Assembly: GCF_963667775.1 (NCBI RefSeq)
Contig: NZ_OY764015.1
Location: 372,001-436,000, forward strand
From: an uncultured Trichococcus sp.
GTDB taxonomy: Bacteria > Bacillota > Bacilli > Lactobacillales > Aerococcaceae
Direction: 5' to 3'
DNA length: 64,000 nucleotides
In this document: piece after piece, positions 63,447-64,000 of the stretch
Position numbering within the stretch: position 1 is the first letter of the stretch
How the letters are laid out: every line of letters starts with the position of its first letter
Program-made: the position numbers and the translations under genes
Notes under the pieces: generated by a model
What the model saw: only the letters and a program-made list of their open reading frames with translations
Told to the model about the DNA's origin: nothing
The model's database searches: none

Positions 63447-64000
63447 ATGGGAGCTGAACTAAATCAGAAGCTGTTTAGCGCTGCAGACAATCTGCGCAGC
63501 AAGATGGATGCGTCTGAATATAAAAACTATTTACTAGGGTTGATTTTCTACAAATATCTCTCAGATAAACTTTTGGAAAAAGTTGTTGAATTAGCTGGTG
63601 AGTCATTGGATGAATTTTCCAATGCGGATAAGCAGACGGTTTTGTATCGTCAGCTACTTGAAGATGAAGATACAAAGAGCGATTTGATCGAAACGTTAGT
63701 CGATACTCTTGGCTATGATATTGCAGCGGATCATTTATTCAATGTTTTGACGATGCAAGCAAATCAGAATACATTCCAACTAAACGACTTAAATAAAGCA
63801 TTCATTGACTTGTCCACTAAATACAATCAATTTAGCGGGTTATTCGATGATGTCGATCTAAAATCAAAAAAACTGGGTGCAGACGATCAGCAACGTAATG
63901 TTACCATCACTGAAGTGTTGAAAAAACTAAACGGCATTGATGTGCTTGGACATAACGGTGACGTTATTGGCGATGCCTATGAATTTTTGATCAGTCAATT
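63447..64000 (+). CDS. hsdM: Type I restriction-modification methylase subunit, 5' part
   Basis: The frame from ATG 63447 (AAAGGGG before it) runs off the window after 184 complete codons. It encodes the N-terminal helical domain of HsdM: AELNQKLFSAADNLRSKMDA, YKNYLLGLIFYKYLSDKLLE, and later HNGDVIGDAYEFLISQ, which leads into the methylase domain. HsdM supplies N6-adenine methylation in type I systems, with HsdS and HsdR expected downstream. With the NUDIX-helicase pair it marks this end of the window as a defence island. Confidence 0.92.
   Translation, partial: MGAELNQKLFSAADNLRSKMDASEYKNYLLGLIFYKYLSDKLLEKVVELAGESLDEFSNADKQTVLYRQLLEDEDTKSDLIETLVDTLGYDIAADHLFNVLTMQANQNTFQLNDLNKAFIDLSTKYNQFSGLFDDVDLKSKKLGADDQQRNVTITEVLKKLNGIDVLGHNGDVIGDAYEFLISQ

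Noticed and set aside
1-64000. tRNA or rRNA genes
   Set aside because: I saw no cloverleaf or rRNA-like stretch; the only tRNA-related feature is the T-box leader.

Overview
The window looks like chromosome of a moderate-GC Firmicute, most likely of the Lactobacillales/Carnobacteriaceae (Trichococcus-like is my best guess; this is inference). The support is strong AGGAGG ribosome sites, frequent GTG/TTG starts, TTGACA-N17-TATAAT promoters, a T-box leader, a fructose-type PTS, RpiR and Lrp regulators, and many intrinsic terminators.

Layout. 1-7.5 kb: amino-acid ABC transporter genes with a PLP aminotransferase, a D-2-hydroxyacid dehydrogenase, a second transporter ATPase, an MFS protein and an Lrp regulator, which reads as amino-acid uptake and conversion to hydroxy acids. 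7.6-14 kb: an AraC regulator divergent from a GH78 alpha-L-rhamnosidase, an MFS transporter and a GH43 glycosidase. 14.1-17.6 kb: an IS200/IS605-type tnpB element beside a decayed zeta-toxin module, a DUF1828/DUF1829 protein and a Fic protein. 17.8-23.6 kb: zwf, an SDR and a methionine T-box operon mmuP-mmuM. 23.8-29.4 kb: an RpiR regulator and a PTS-rpiA-oxidoreductase-HAD operon whose HAD gene is frameshifted. 29.5-31.3 kb: hicAB and an aldo/keto reductase. 31.4-43.9 kb: a glycoside catabolic locus with an AraC-GH39 fusion regulator, a GPH symporter, two Gfo/Idh/MocA oxidoreductases, two complete alpha/beta pairs that look like C-glycoside deglycosidases (TIM barrel plus DUF6379), a third TIM barrel, a ROK kinase and a HAD phosphatase. 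44-45.6 kb: an intact zeta-toxin operon and an unknown gene. 45.8-64 kb: a defence island with NUDIX, a PLD-helicase-DUF3427 gene and the start of hsdM. The helicase is split inside its Walker A motif by a ~14 kb Tn554-like element (46983-61017). That element carries a YfhO protein, a Vsr/C5-methylase/AlwI-type restriction system, a leucine-rich-repeat protein, three tyrosine recombinases and a TnpC-like protein.

The most novel signals are: (i) five intergenic arrays, each of three ~26-nt CTCCG...CGGAG hairpins at a 50-51-nt period, plus a sixth array with another arm sequence and an exact 52-nt period; (ii) the doubled deglycosidase operon with a regulator whose GH39 domain has lost its acid/base motif; (iii) the recombinase-trio transposon in the helicase P-loop; (iv) a zeta toxin paired with a 53-aa downstream protein, with a second decayed copy of the same pair elsewhere in the window.
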